Source: Pseudomonas sp. SCA2728.1_7 (GTDB lineage: Bacteria; Pseudomonadota; Gammaproteobacteria; Pseudomonadales; Pseudomonadaceae). From it: a stretch of 64,000 bases of DNA. The translations under genes were made by a program, and so were the position numbers. Under the pieces are notes generated by a model. That model was given only the letters and a program-made list of their open reading frames with translations, had not been told where the DNA came from and searched no databases. How positions within the stretch are numbered: the first letter of the stretch is position 1; each line of letters starts with the position of its first letter. Positions 9,814-19,145 of this stretch are shown here, piece by piece. The stretch is from contig NZ_CP073104.1 of the NCBI RefSeq assembly GCF_018138145.1, forward strand, positions 4,655,001 to 4,719,000, in the 5' to 3' direction.

Positions 9814-11811
9814 ATGAGTTCTGCCTCGCTTATAAAGACCCCGCCCGAGAAGGTGACGGTCAACGGTTGGGTGTTTTACACCTCTACCGCGCTGATTCTG
9901 TTGTTGACCGCCATTCTGATTATCGCCCCGCAAGAGGCCGGCAGACTGTTGGGTATCGCTCAGGCCTGGTTGTCGCGCAGCTTCGGCTGGTACTACATGG
10001 TGGTGATCGCCGCCTACCTGGTATTTGTCGTCGGTCTGGCGTTTTCCTCGTACGGCAAACTCAAACTGGGCAGCAAGGATGACACCCCGGATTTCAGTTA
10101 CGGCGCCTGGGCGGGGATGCTGTTCTCGTCGGGTATCGGTATTTCGCTGCTGTACTTCGGCGCATCCGAGCCACTGGATCACTACTTCAATCCGCCGGAA
10201 GGCGCATCGGCCAGCAACCTGGCCGCGCGTCAGGCTGTACAGCTGACGTTCCTGCACTGGGGCCTGCACGGCTGGGCAATCTACGCACTGGTCGGTCTGG
10301 CCGTGGCGTACTTTGCTTACCGTCATAACCAGCCGCTGGCCCTGCGTTCGGCGCTGTATCCGCTGGTCGGCGAGCGTTGGGTCAAAGGCGCGGCCGGACA
10401 CGCGGTGGACGGCTTCGGCATGTTCGTGACCCTGCTGGGTCTGGTGACCAACCTGGGGATTGGTTCGCTGCAAGTGTCGTCGGGCCTGGAAAACCTGTTC
10501 GGCATGGAGCACAGCAACACTAACCTGTTGATCGTGATCATCGTGATGAGCACCGTGGCGACCATCGCTGCCGTGTCCGGCGTGGAAAACGGCATCCGCC
10601 GTCTGTCCAACCTGAACATCGTGCTGTTCAGCGGTCTGCTGATTTTCGTGCTGCTGTTCGGTCCGACCCTGCACCTGCTCAACGGCTTCGTGCAGAACAT
10701 CGGTGATTACCTCAATGGCATCGTGCTGAAAACCTTCGACCTTTATGTGTACGAAGGCGACAACGCCAAGTCCGAACGCTGGATGGGCCTGTGGACCCTG
10801 TTCTACTGGGCCTGGTGGATTTCCTGGGCGCCATTCGTAGGCATGTTCATCGCGCGTATCTCCCGTGGTCGTACCGTGCGTGAACTGGTCGCTGGCGTGC
10901 TGCTGATTCCGCTGGGCTTCACCCTGGCCTGGCTGTCGATCTTCGGTAACTCGGCGCTGGATCTGGTGATGAACCATGGCGCGGTGGAACTCGGCAAGAC
11001 GGCGCTGGAACAGCCGTCGATGGCGATCTATCAATTGCTTGAACACTACCCGGCGTCGAAAGTCGTCATCGGTGTGTCGATCTTTGTCGGCTTCGTGCTG
11101 TTCCTGACCCCGGCCGACTCCGGCGCGGTGATGATGGCGAATCTGTCCTGCAAGGGCGGCAACGTCGACGAAGATGCGCCGCACTGGCTGCGGATCTTCT
11201 GGTCGGTGGTGATCACTCTGGTGACCATCGGTCTGCTGTTTGCCGGTAACTTCGAAGCCATGCAAACCATGGTGGTGCTGGCCGGTCTGCCGTTCTCGGT
11301 GGTGCTGGTGTTCTTCATGTTCGGCCTGCATAAGGCCATGCGTCAGGACGTGCAGATCGAACAGGAGCAGGCGCAACTGGCGGAGCGCGGTCGTCGTGGT
11401 TTCAGCGAGCGTCTGACGCAGCTGGATCTGCAACCGAGCCAATCGGTAGTGCAGCGCTTCATGGACAAGCAGGTCAGCCCGGCGCTGGAAGATGCGACCG
11501 CGCAGATGCGTGCGCAGGGGCTGGAAGTGCAGACGCTGTTGGGTAAATCCAAGCGTTGCATGGGCGTGCGCGTCGAGATGGAAGAGGGCAACCCTTTCGT
11601 TTACGAAGTCAGCCTGGACGGCTATCTGGCGACCCCGACCGAATCGGCGCAGTCCGATGAAGCGCGCCAGCGTTACTACCGCGCTGAAGTGTATCTGCAC
11701 AACGGCAGCCAGGATTACGACCTGATGGGCTTCACGCAGGATCAGATCACACGCGATGTGCTCGATCAGTTTGAAAGCCATCGGCAGCTCCTTGGCCGGG
11801 TGTACAGCTAA
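9814..11811 (+). CDS. betT: High-affinity choline transporter BetT (BCCT family)
   Basis: A 665-residue secondary transporter of the betaine/choline/carnitine family with 12 predicted membrane segments over residues 15-500. The BCCT signature region WTLFYWAWWISWAPFVGMFIARISRGRT contains the conserved tryptophan cluster. A long cytoplasmic C-terminal tail (about residues 510-665) follows, as in BetT proteins whose tail tunes the osmotic response. The ATG at 9814 (MSSASLIKTPPEK) is preferred to one 12 codons upstream. It is divergent from betIBA and shares its regulatory gap. Confidence 0.93.
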   Translation: MSSASLIKTPPEKVTVNGWVFYTSTALILLLTAILIIAPQEAGRLLGIAQAWLSRSFGWYYMVVIAAYLVFVVGLAFSSYGKLKLGSKDDTPDFSYGAWAGMLFSSGIGISLLYFGASEPLDHYFNPPEGASASNLAARQAVQLTFLHWGLHGWAIYALVGLAVAYFAYRHNQPLALRSALYPLVGERWVKGAAGHAVDGFGMFVTLLGLVTNLGIGSLQVSSGLENLFGMEHSNTNLLIVIIVMSTVATIAAVSGVENGIRRLSNLNIVLFSGLLIFVLLFGPTLHLLNGFVQNIGDYLNGIVLKTFDLYVYEGDNAKSERWMGLWTLFYWAWWISWAPFVGMFIARISRGRTVRELVAGVLLIPLGFTLAWLSIFGNSALDLVMNHGAVELGKTALEQPSMAIYQLLEHYPASKVVIGVSIFVGFVLFLTPADSGAVMMANLSCKGGNVDEDAPHWLRIFWSVVITLVTIGLLFAGNFEAMQTMVVLAGLPFSVVLVFFMFGLHKAMRQDVQIEQEQAQLAERGRRGFSERLTQLDLQPSQSVVQRFMDKQVSPALEDATAQMRAQGLEVQTLLGKSKRCMGVRVEMEEGNPFVYEVSLDGYLATPTESAQSDEARQRYYRAEVYLHNGSQDYDLMGFTQDQITRDVLDQFESHRQLLGRVYS

Positions 11812-12270
11812 AGTCAAAAGCCCCCTCACCCCAGCCCTCTCCCCAAGGGAGAGGGGGAAAGGGAGCAGATCGGGGGCTTTTCAAGACCTGAGTTCGACTC
11901 GATATTTCAATGCCAGTCAAAAGCCCCCTCACCCCAACCCTCTCCCCAAGGGAGAGGGGGAAAGGGAGCAGATCGGGGGCTTTTCAAAGCCTGAGTTCGA
12001 CTCGATATTTCAATGCCAGTCAAAAGCCCCTCGCCCCAACCCTCCCGAAACGTCGGACCGCCCGTAGGGAGAGGGAGCTGACCGAGGTGTCTTGCGCTAT
12101 ACGCCGACTTGAAAGATCGAGTCGATTATGGATTGGCTGCAGCAGGTTGCGAGCTTCTCCAAATCTGAGTTCCACTCGGTCATTCAGGTCGGCGTAGTTC
12201 GAAAATACAACTCGGTCAGTCCCCTCTCCCTTTGGGCGGTCCGACGTTTCGGGAGGGCTAGGGTGAGGGG
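11812..12270. repeat. Family-C GC-rich inverted-repeat element with a tandem 103-bp duplication
   Basis: A 103-bp unit starting AGTCAAAAGCCCCCTCACCC occurs at 11812 and 11915 nearly identically, and its start recurs at 12018. The third unit continues into a different core and closes with the inverse arm GGGAGGGCTAGGGTGAGGGG at about 12250-12270. Within the third unit the arms carry an extra inverted insert, CGAAACGTCGGACCGCCC. This fills most of the 519-bp betT-cbcV gap. Confidence 0.85.
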
Positions 12271-12287
12271 CTTTTCCCTGACCCAAT

Positions 12288-12320
12288 AAAAAAGGGATCG
12301 CTCACCGCGATCCCTTTTTT
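12288..12320. terminator. Bidirectional Rho-independent terminator
   Basis: AAAAAAGGGATCGC, a 5-nt loop and GCGATCCCTTTTTT form a perfect 14-bp stem with A and T tracts on either side. It can end cbcXWV on the minus strand and the betT transcript on the plus strand. Confidence 0.92.
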
Positions 12321-12329
12321 TATCCCGCC

Positions 12330-13508
12330 TTAACCGAGGTTCTTGCCGAGCAACGCGTGATACAGCTCACTGTCGCCCAAGATCCCCACCACATGATTGT
12401 CATCGTGCAGCACCAGCTTGTTGCCGGTCTGATAACGAATCTGCAACGCATCGCGCATGCCGATGTTCGAATCCACCAGCGTCGGCTTGCGTTCCAGGCC
12501 CTCAACCGCTTGCCCCGGTGCCCAGTTCTGCAGGTTCAGCACCGAACCATTCTGCCGCGCACCCTTGATGGTGTTGCCTTCGGCCAGGTCCAGCCACGAA
12601 TCACCGCCCGGATCCAGACACACCGAACCGTTGATACGTTTGCACTTGTCCAGTGTGCGCATCAGGCTGCGGCCGCAGAGCACGTTGAGCGGATTGGTGT
12701 GCGCCACGAACGTACGCACATAATCGTCCGCCGGGTTCAGCACGATCTCTTCCGGCACGCTGTACTGGATGATCCGGCCGTCTTTCATGATCGCGATGCG
12801 GCTACCGAGTTTCAGCGCCTCGTCGAGGTCATGGCTCACGAACACGATGGTTTTGCTCAGCTTGCGTTGCAGTTCCAGCAGTTCATCCTGCAGGCCCTGA
12901 CGGATCAGCGGGTCGAGAGCCGAAAACGGTTCGTCCATCAATAGAATGTCAGCGTCCATCGCCAGTGCCCGCGCCAGACCGACACGCTGCTGCATGCCGC
13001 CGGAGAGTTCGTCAGGCTTCTTGTTGCGCCATTGGGTCAGGCCAACCAGTTCGAGTTTTTCATCGACCAGTTTTTTGCGTTCCTTCTCTGGGCGACCCTG
13101 CATTTCCAGACCGAAACTGATGTTCTCGCGCACTGTCAGCCACGGCATCAGGGCGAACTTCTGGAACACCATGGCGATGCGTTTGGTGCGCATCATTTTC
13201 AGCTCGGCGGGGGTGCAGGAGGCGATGTCGATCTGGCGGTTTTCATGCTCGACGAACAGTTTGCCGCGGCTCACGGTGTTGAGGCCGTTGATGCAGCGCA
13301 GCAGGCTCGACTTGCCGGAACCGGACAGTCCCATCAGCACGCAGATTTCGCCTTTGTTGATATCCAGCGTGGCTTTCTCCACACCGACTATCTGTCCGGT
13401 CTTTTTCAGGATCTCGTTGCGGGTCATGCCCTGATCCAGCAGCTTGAGCGCCTCGCGCGGATCCTTGGAGAAGATTACGTCGACGTCTTCGAAGCGAATT
13501 ATGCTCAT
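12330..13508 (-). CDS. cbcV: Choline/betaine/carnitine ABC transporter ATPase CbcV
   Basis: A 392-residue ProV/OpuAA-type ATPase powering quaternary amine import. It shows Walker A GLSGSGKSS (about residue 59), the Q-loop VFQKFALMPW, the signature LSGGMQQR, Walker B DILLMDEPFSALD and the switch His in VSHDLDEAL. The C-terminal 110 residues are CBS-like, ending KLVLHDDNHVVGILGDSEL. In OpuA transporters such domains sense ionic strength. Its start overlaps the stop of cbcW by 4 bases, so the ATPase and permease are coupled. Confidence 0.93.
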   Translation of the reverse strand: MSIIRFEDVDVIFSKDPREALKLLDQGMTRNEILKKTGQIVGVEKATLDINKGEICVLMGLSGSGKSSLLRCINGLNTVSRGKLFVEHENRQIDIASCTPAELKMMRTKRIAMVFQKFALMPWLTVRENISFGLEMQGRPEKERKKLVDEKLELVGLTQWRNKKPDELSGGMQQRVGLARALAMDADILLMDEPFSALDPLIRQGLQDELLELQRKLSKTIVFVSHDLDEALKLGSRIAIMKDGRIIQYSVPEEIVLNPADDYVRTFVAHTNPLNVLCGRSLMRTLDKCKRINGSVCLDPGGDSWLDLAEGNTIKGARQNGSVLNLQNWAPGQAVEGLERKPTLVDSNIGMRDALQIRYQTGNKLVLHDDNHVVGILGDSELYHALLGKNLG

Positions 13509-14350
13509 GCGTCACCCCCTACTTTAGCGTCGGGTTGTTTGCAGATACGGTCGAGCATGATCGCCAGCAGTACGATCGCCAGGCCCGCTTCGAAGCCCAG
13601 GGCGATATCAGCAGTGTTCAGTGCGTTGACCACCGGTTTGCCGAGTCCGTCGGCGCCCACCAGTGCCGCGATCACCACCATCGACAACGACAGCATGATG
13701 CACTGGGTGATGCCGGCCGCGATGCTCGGCATGGCGTGAGGCAGTTCAATCCGTGAGAGCAGTTGGCGACGCGAGCAGCCGAAGGCCTTGCCGGCGTCCA
13801 TCAGTTCTTGCGGGACATCGCGGATGCCCAGGTAGGTCAGGCGGATCGGCGCAGCGATGGCGAACACCACCGTGGAGATCAGGCCCGGGACCACACCCAG
13901 CCCGAAGAGGGTCAGGGTAGGAATGAGGTAAACGAAGGTCGGTACGGTCTGCATCAGATCGAGTACCGGACGCATGACAGTGTAGAACATCGGTTTATGC
14001 GCGGCGACGATGCCCAACGGCACGCCGATGACCACGCAGACCAGGGTCGCGAACATGACCTGGGCGAGGGTTTCCATAGTTTCCTGCCAGTACCCCAGAT
14101 TGAGGATCAGCAGGAAGGAGGCGATCACGAAAGCGGTCAATCCCCATTTGCGCTGGATCAGGTGCGCGAGCAGGGCGATCAGGCCAATCAAGACCAGTGG
14201 GTTGAACCAGGTCAGCGCAAACGTCACGCCGTGGATCATCGTTTCCAGTGTCACGGCGATTGCGTCGAAGGTGTTGGCGCCGTGTTGCGTCAACCATTCA
14301 ACGAAGCCCGCGATGTACTGGCCTAAAGGTATTTTCTGATCAATCAGCAT
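13505..14350 (-). CDS. cbcW: Choline/betaine/carnitine ABC transporter permease CbcW
   Basis: A 281-residue ProW-type inner-membrane permease with six or more membrane segments and the EAA-like loop ELMDAGKAFGCSRRQLLSRIELPHAMPSI that docks on the ATPase. The ATG at 14350 (MLIDQKIPLGQY) is preferred; the 20-codon upstream extension reads through low-complexity arginine/cysteine-rich sequence not typical of the family. It lies between cbcX and cbcV. In Pseudomonas CbcWV works with several binding proteins, so it probably also serves CaiX encoded 8 kb away. Confidence 0.92.
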   Translation of the reverse strand: MLIDQKIPLGQYIAGFVEWLTQHGANTFDAIAVTLETMIHGVTFALTWFNPLVLIGLIALLAHLIQRKWGLTAFVIASFLLILNLGYWQETMETLAQVMFATLVCVVIGVPLGIVAAHKPMFYTVMRPVLDLMQTVPTFVYLIPTLTLFGLGVVPGLISTVVFAIAAPIRLTYLGIRDVPQELMDAGKAFGCSRRQLLSRIELPHAMPSIAAGITQCIMLSLSMVVIAALVGADGLGKPVVNALNTADIALGFEAGLAIVLLAIMLDRICKQPDAKVGGDA

Positions 14351-14416
14351 GGTAGTGAACGTCCGCATGCAAGGAAATAAACAGCCCGGACGGCCGCAGC
14401 CGTCCGGCATAAGCGA

Positions 14417-15361
14417 TTACTGAAGCTTGGCTTTCACGGCCTCCAGGCCAGGTTTACCGTCAATGGTGGTCACGCCAGCGAGCCAGGTATCGAGCACTTG
14501 TGGATTCTTTTTCAGCCAGGCCTTGGCGGCCGCGTCAGGCTTCATCTTGTCGTCGAGGATGTTGCCCATCAGTTCGCTTTCCATGTCGACGGTGAACTCC
14601 AGGTTCTTCAGCAACTGACCGACGTTGCTGCATTCCGTGGCGTAACCCTTGCGGGTGTTGGTCGCCACGGTCGCCGCACCGAAATCGGGGCCGAAGAAAT
14701 CATCGCCACCGGTCAGGTATTGAATCTTGAAGCGCTTGTTCATCGGGTGCGGCGCCCAGCCGAGGAAGACCACCGCTGTGTCGCGTTTTTGCGCGCGATC
14801 CACTTGCGAGAGCATGCCCGCTTCCGAAGACTCAACCACTTTGAAACCGGCGGTCTTCAGGCCGAAAGCGTCCTTGTCGATCATGCTCTGGATCAGACGG
14901 TTGCCGTCGTTGCCAGGCTCGATGCCGTAGATCTTGCCGTCGAGTTCTTTCTTGAATTTGGCGATGTCGGCGAAGTCATGCAGACCTTTGTCATACAGGG
15001 CTTGCGGCACGGCGAGGGTGTACTTGGCGCCCTTGAGGTTGGTGCGCACGGTTTCCACGGTGCCGGCGTCGCGGTAGGCCTTGATGTCGTTTTCCATGGT
15101 CGGCATCCAGTTGCCGAGGAATACGTCCATGTTCTTGCCGTCGGCCAGCGACTTGTAGGTGACGGGCACGGAAATCATGGTGGTCTTGGTCTTGTAGCCG
15201 AGGGCGTTGAGCACAACAGAAGTGGTAGCGGTGGTGGCGGTGATGTCGGTCCAGCCGACATCGGAGAAGTTAACGGTACTGCACTGCGCCGGTTCTGCAG
15301 CTTGCGCCAGTAACGGCAGACTCAGCATGGCGGCCAACAACAACGACGGGGAACCTTTCAT
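14417..15361 (-). CDS. cbcX: Choline-binding periplasmic protein CbcX
   Basis: A 314-residue OpuAC/ProX-type solute-binding protein. The start at 15361 gives MKGSPSLLLAAMLSLPLLAQA followed by AEPAQC, a clear Sec signal peptide cleaved after AQA. The ligand-box segments VGWTDITATTATTSVVLNALGY, FLGNWMPTM and [12 protein letters not shown] contain the tryptophans that cage trimethylammonium groups. It is first in cbcXWV and divergent from sdaB. It resembles CaiX in this window along its whole length. Confidence 0.92.
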   Translation of the reverse strand: MKGSPSLLLAAMLSLPLLAQAAEPAQCSTVNFSDVGWTDITATTATTSVVLNALGYKTKTTMISVPVTYKSLADGKNMDVFLGNWMPTMENDIKAYRDAGTVETVRTNLKGAKYTLAVPQALYDKGLHDFADIAKFKKELDGKIYGIEPGNDGNRLIQSMIDKDAFGLKTAGFKVVESSEAGMLSQVDRAQKRDTAVVFLGWAPHPMNKRFKIQYLTGGDDFFGPDFGAATVATNTRKGYATECSNVGQLLKNLEFTVDMESELMGNILDDKMKPDAAAKAWLKKNPQVLDTWLAGVTTIDGKPGLEAVKAKLQ

Positions 15362-15798
15362 GGATGGACTCCTTGGTGTTTTTTTTGGCAGTGTTCCGAC
15401 TGTGGACCACCGCACTTATAGGTTGCGGTTGGATGGCGTTCTGGAGACAGCTCTACCACGGCGCCTTGCAATCGAGTCATAACGATCATGTACCAGTGAA
15501 AATCTGACGCCTACAGGGGGGGTCGTATCCAGTACAGGGATGGTCGCATCCAGTGTCAGTGACGTCGTTTACAGCTTTTTTCAGCCCCGAATGGCCATCT
15601 GAACCGCACAAAAACGGCGAAAAACCGGGGCGAAAACGGCGCGGCGCTGGTGGACATGAGTGCGTCGGTGTCAGACGCCGTGCGCTCCGACAAAAGCCTG
15701 ATGATGCGGGCATTCCGGCGGATCGCAGCTTGAGCGTAGCAGCTCCGCCAGCGGGCGCTTTTGCGCCCCGGACCGGCATCCTCAGGAGCTCTGCAGCA
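15362..15798. other. Divergent cbcX/sdaB intergenic region
   Basis: This 437-bp gap holds the 21-bp-spaced direct repeat at 15521-15559. I see no REP and no terminator. Open frames reaching upstream of the sdaB start look like non-coding read-through. Confidence 0.5.
15521..15559. promoter_or_regulatory. Paired activator half-sites in the cbcX/sdaB gap (putative GbdR site)
   Basis: GGTCGTATCCAGTACAG at 15521 and GGTCGCATCCAGTGTCAG at 15542 form a direct repeat with exactly 21-bp spacing, two helical turns, as AraC-type activators prefer. The common GTCG/CGAC core at 21 bp recurs in the caiX/cdhR and gbcA/gbcB gaps. Assignment to GbdR is inferred from the genes served. Confidence 0.65.
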
Positions 15799-17175
15799 AT
15801 GGCTATCAGCGTTTTCGACCTGTTCAAAATCGGCATCGGCCCTTCCAGTTCCCACACCGTCGGGCCGATGCGCGCGGCGGCATTGTTCGTCGAGTCGTTA
15901 AGGGGCAAGCATCAACTGGAACAGGTGGGGCGGATCGAAGTGCAGCTATACGGTTCGCTGTCGGCGACCGGTATCGGTCACGGCAGCGACAACGCGGTGA
16001 TCATGGGCTTGATGGGCGAGTGGCCGGACGCAATCGACCCGTCGCAGATCGGTCCGCGTATCCAGGCGCTGCGTGAAACTCACACACTGTTATTGGATGG
16101 TCGCTTGTCGGTGCCGTTTGTCTGGGCGCGGGACATGCGCCTGATCGACGAGAACCTGCCGTTCCACCCCAATGCGATGACGATTGTTGCCGAGGGCGAT
16201 CACGGCGAGCTGCATCGCGACACCTACTATTCGGTGGGTGGCGGTTTTGTCGTGGATCAGGCGCAGGCCTCCAGCGGTGTGGTCGATCTGGATCGCACTG
16301 AATTGCCTTATGACTTTTCCAGTGCGGTCGAGCTGCTGGAGTTGTGCAAGAACAACAACCTGCGCGTTGCCGAATTGATGATGGCCAACGAAAAGGTCTG
16401 GCGCAGTGAAGAAGAAATCCGCGCCGGGCTGATGAAGCTGTGGCGGGCGATGCAGGACTGCGTCGAGCAGGGGCTCAAGCACGAAGGCATCCTGCCGGGC
16501 GGTTTGAATGTGCGGCGGCGTGCGGCGAAGTTGCATCGCAGTCTTCAGGAATTGGGCAAGCCCAATGTGATCGGCTCGACGCTCAGCGCGATGGAGTGGG
16601 TCAACCTGTTCGCCCTGGCAGTTAATGAAGAGAATGCGGCGGGCGGGCGCATGGTCACGGCGCCGACCAATGGCGCGGCGGGGATCATTCCGGCGGTGTT
16701 GCACTACTTTATGAAGTTCAGTGAAGCGGTGACTGACGCCAACGTGGTCGATTACTTCCTCGGTGCAGCGGCGGTGGGGATTCTGTGCAAGAAGAATGCT
16801 TCGATCTCGGGCGCTGAGGTTGGCTGTCAGGGTGAGGTCGGTTCGGCCTGCGCAATGGCGGCGGCGGGGCTGGCGGAGATTCTTGGCGCTACGCCGGAGC
16901 AGTTGTGCAACGCGGCGGAAATTGGCCTGGAACATAACCTTGGGCTGACCTGCGATCCGGTCGGCGGCCTGGTGCAAGTGCCGTGCATCGAGCGCAATGC
17001 GATTGCGGCGGTGAAAGCGATCAACGCGGCGCAGATGGCGTTGCGTGGTGATGGTCAGCATTTTATCTCGCTGGACCGGGTGATTCGCACCATGCGTGAT
17101 ACCGGCGCTGATATGCATGACAAATATAAAGAGACATCGCGTGGTGGATTGGCGGTCAGCGCGGTTGAGTGCTGA
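15799..17175 (+). CDS. sdaB: L-serine ammonia-lyase (4Fe-4S L-serine dehydratase)
   Basis: A 458-residue single-chain L-serine dehydratase that deaminates serine to pyruvate and ammonia. The start ATG at 15799 follows AGGAG and gives [24 protein letters not shown], the standard N-terminus; an 82-codon upstream extension is spurious. Cluster-binding cysteines are visible in [27 protein letters not shown] and [18 protein letters not shown]. It sits between cbcX and gbdR. In this pathway it finishes the route by consuming serine made from betaine-derived glycine. Confidence 0.93.
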   Translation: MAISVFDLFKIGIGPSSSHTVGPMRAAALFVESLRGKHQLEQVGRIEVQLYGSLSATGIGHGSDNAVIMGLMGEWPDAIDPSQIGPRIQALRETHTLLLDGRLSVPFVWARDMRLIDENLPFHPNAMTIVAEGDHGELHRDTYYSVGGGFVVDQAQASSGVVDLDRTELPYDFSSAVELLELCKNNNLRVAELMMANEKVWRSEEEIRAGLMKLWRAMQDCVEQGLKHEGILPGGLNVRRRAAKLHRSLQELGKPNVIGSTLSAMEWVNLFALAVNEENAAGGRMVTAPTNGAAGIIPAVLHYFMKFSEAVTDANVVDYFLGAAAVGILCKKNASISGAEVGCQGEVGSACAMAAAGLAEILGATPEQLCNAAEIGLEHNLGLTCDPVGGLVQVPCIERNAIAAVKAINAAQMALRGDGQHFISLDRVIRTMRDTGADMHDKYKETSRGGLAVSAVEC

Positions 17176-17190
17176 GACCGAGTCGCCTCC

Positions 17191-17255
17191 ATCGCGAGCA
17201 GGCTCACTCCTACAGGGGAACGCATTCCAAATGTAGGAGTGAGCCTGCTCGCGAT
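17191..17255. repeat. REP doublet 4 (AGGAGTGAGCC type)
   Basis: A compact doublet directly after the sdaB stop. Arms of 24 bp are separated by GGGGAACGCATTCCAAA. It may act as a 3' stabilising or terminating structure for sdaB mRNA. Confidence 0.9.
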
Positions 17256-17577
17256 AGCGCTAGACCAGTCAAAATTGCTCATCAAGTGAACACAGACGAT
17301 AAATCGCGCCACCTTTTAGCGCGTCGCAAACAGATAAGAGTCTTTCCCACCTGTTACACGCGCTCAGCCCTTCTACCGTCCGTCACCCGTGCTTGCGGTG
17401 ACACTCCCCACAAACTGCGCGCAGGCCAGTTCCCACAAGTGCTACCGATTTGCTCACACGCTGCGGGGCAGGGCTTTCACCCACGCTGATGGCACTTCGA
17501 AGTACCTTTCGTCGGACGTCTCGTATAGACACGTCGCGACGTCGTTTTCAGGAGTTATTGAACGGCCATCCAATTTT
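17256..17577. other. gbdR upstream regulatory region
   Basis: This roughly 320-bp stretch lies between the sdaB-distal REP and the sigma-54-type promoter of gbdR. Sigma-54 promoters need upstream enhancer sites; I did not find a clear full NtrC palindrome. One TGTTAC half-site occurs near 17353. I see nothing coding here. Confidence 0.45.
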
Positions 17578-17593
17578 AGGCATGGCATTTGCT
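17578..17593 (+). promoter_or_regulatory. Sigma-54-type promoter of gbdR
   Basis: AGGCATG-GCAT-TTGCT matches the RpoN consensus TGGCACG-N4-TTGCA/T at the invariant GG and GC, which are 10 bases apart, and at most other positions. It lies about 97 bp before the gbdR ATG and predicts a leader of about 85 nt. Nitrogen- or carbon-responsive activation of gbdR would fit. Confidence 0.65.
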
Positions 17594-17689
17594 CTGTCAT
17601 AACAAAGCCCGTCTCCCACGCGAGAACGCTGGCAATAACAAGAGCCTCCGCCTGAGGCCATCACCCGCTTTGTGTGAGGAGATACCGCG

Positions 17690-18793
17690 ATGACGTCGTT
17701 CAACTCCGGGGCCCAACCCCAGAACCGTGCGCCTCAATCCATCGGCTTTCTGCTGCTGGACAATTTCACGCTGATTTCTCTGGCCTCCGCAGTAGAGCCC
17801 CTGCGCATGGCCAACCAATTGTCCGGTCGCGAGCTGTATCGCTGGAGCACCCTCACCGTCGATGGCGGCCAGGTGTGGGCCAGTGACGGTCTGCAAATCA
17901 CTCCCGACGCCTCCATGCACAAAGCGCCGCCGCTGGACACTGTGATTGTCTGCGGCGGTATCGGCATCCAGCGCACTGTCACCCGTGAACACGTCTCGTG
18001 GCTGCAAAGCCAGGCGCGTCAGTCCAAGCGTCTCGGCGCCGTGTGCACCGGCAGTTGGGCGCTGGCTTGCGCCGGGTTGCTCGACGGTTTCGATTGCAGC
18101 GTGCACTGGGAATGTCTGGCGGCAATGCAGGAAGCTTTCCCGCGCGTGGCCATGAGCACTCGCTTGTTCACCCTCGACCGTAACCGTTTCACCAGCTCCG
18201 GTGGCACCGCGCCGCTGGACATGATGCTGCACCTGATCAGCCGCGATCACGGCCGTGAACTGTCCGCCGCGATCTCGGAAATGTTCGTCTACGAACGCAT
18301 CCGCAATGAACAGGATCACCAGCGTGTGCCGCTCAAGCACATGCTCGGCACCAACCAGCCGAAACTGCAGGAAATCGTTGCGCTGATGGAAGCCAATCTG
18401 GAAGAGCCGATCGACCTGGATGAGCTGGCGGTGTACGTCGCTGTGTCGCGTCGACAGCTGGAGCGCCTGTTCCAGAAATACCTGCACTGCTCGCCATCGC
18501 GTTACTACTTGAAGCTGCGCCTGATCCGCGCCCGGCAACTGCTCAAGCAAACGCCGATGTCGATCATCGAAGTGGCGTCGGTGTGTGGTTTCGTTTCGAC
18601 GCCGCACTTCTCCAAGTGCTACCGCGAGTACTTCGGCATTCCGCCGCGTGACGAGCGCGTAGGCTCCAACACCACCCAGCAAGTGGCGATGCTGCCGCTG
18701 CCGCAGGCAATCGTGATGTCGCCGCTGTCGGGGCCGATGTCGGCGTTGAGTCAGGCGCGCAATGAGTCGACGTTTGCCAGCGTAAGGCTGTAG
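17690..18793 (+). CDS. gbdR: AraC-family glycine betaine/dimethylglycine activator GbdR
   Basis: A 367-residue regulator with an N-terminal DJ-1/PfpI-like amidotransferase-fold domain (about 17-190) and a C-terminal AraC double helix-turn-helix (about 230-335; AVYVAVSRRQLERLFQKY and IEVASVCGFVSTPHFSKCY). The nucleophile-elbow cysteine is kept in GAVCTGSWAL. GbdR senses betaine and dimethylglycine and activates betaine catabolism and cbc genes. GAGGAG precedes the ATG. It is monocistronic between sdaB and a small conserved gene. An extra tail of about 35 residues after the HTH is low complexity. Confidence 0.95.
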   Translation: MTSFNSGAQPQNRAPQSIGFLLLDNFTLISLASAVEPLRMANQLSGRELYRWSTLTVDGGQVWASDGLQITPDASMHKAPPLDTVIVCGGIGIQRTVTREHVSWLQSQARQSKRLGAVCTGSWALACAGLLDGFDCSVHWECLAAMQEAFPRVAMSTRLFTLDRNRFTSSGGTAPLDMMLHLISRDHGRELSAAISEMFVYERIRNEQDHQRVPLKHMLGTNQPKLQEIVALMEANLEEPIDLDELAVYVAVSRRQLERLFQKYLHCSPSRYYLKLRLIRARQLLKQTPMSIIEVASVCGFVSTPHFSKCYREYFGIPPRDERVGSNTTQQVAMLPLPQAIVMSPLSGPMSALSQARNESTFASVRL

Positions 18794-18808
18794 ACCGAGT
18801 CATCGTTC

Positions 18809-18873
18809 TTCGCGAGCAGGCTCGCTCCCACAGTAGGAATGCATTCCAATGTGGGAGCGAGCCTGCTCGCGAA
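18809..18873. repeat. REP doublet 5 (GGGAGCGAGCC type)
   Basis: Inverted arms TTCGCGAGCAGGCTCGCTCCCACA and the complement, with a short loop GTAGGAATGCATTCCAA that can extend the hairpin. It lies between the convergent gbdR and the next small gene. Confidence 0.92.
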
Positions 18874-18881
18874 TGGATTTA

Positions 18882-19145
18882 TCAGGCGCTATGGCTTTGC
18901 TGGTAGTCCGCCAGTGCCGGCAACAACTGTTTGTCGATCGCCTGACGCACCGCCGGCTGAATGCTGGCGCCGCTGGTGTACATGTCCTTGACCATCTTGC
19001 GCAGTTCAAACGCGCGAACATTATCCAGACCGCGCACCGCACACTCGCAAGCCTGATCGGCGGTAGTGCCACTGGGTACTTGAATGCCCAACGCCTTGAG
19101 CTGGCCCAACAAATCTTCCTGATCGATCAAATCGGCATACATCAT
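18882..19145 (-). CDS. Small conserved cytoplasmic protein of unknown function
   Basis: An 87-residue protein (MMYADLIDQEDLLGQLKALG from the ATG at 19145, with AAGGA eight bases upstream). It has no signal peptide or membrane segment and two cysteines (DQACECAVRG). The sequence looks helical and the start has a good ribosome site, which supports it as a real gene. It lies downstream of and convergent with gbdR. I do not recognise the family and assign no function. Confidence 0.65.
   Translation of the reverse strand: MMYADLIDQEDLLGQLKALGIQVPSGTTADQACECAVRGLDNVRAFELRKMVKDMYTSGASIQPAVRQAIDKQLLPALADYQQSHSA

Noticed and set aside
9508..11829. A 773-codon minus-strand frame opposite betT
   Set aside because: The same shadow effect: the product is His/Gln/Arg-rich, while the plus strand gives a clean 12-helix BCCT transporter.
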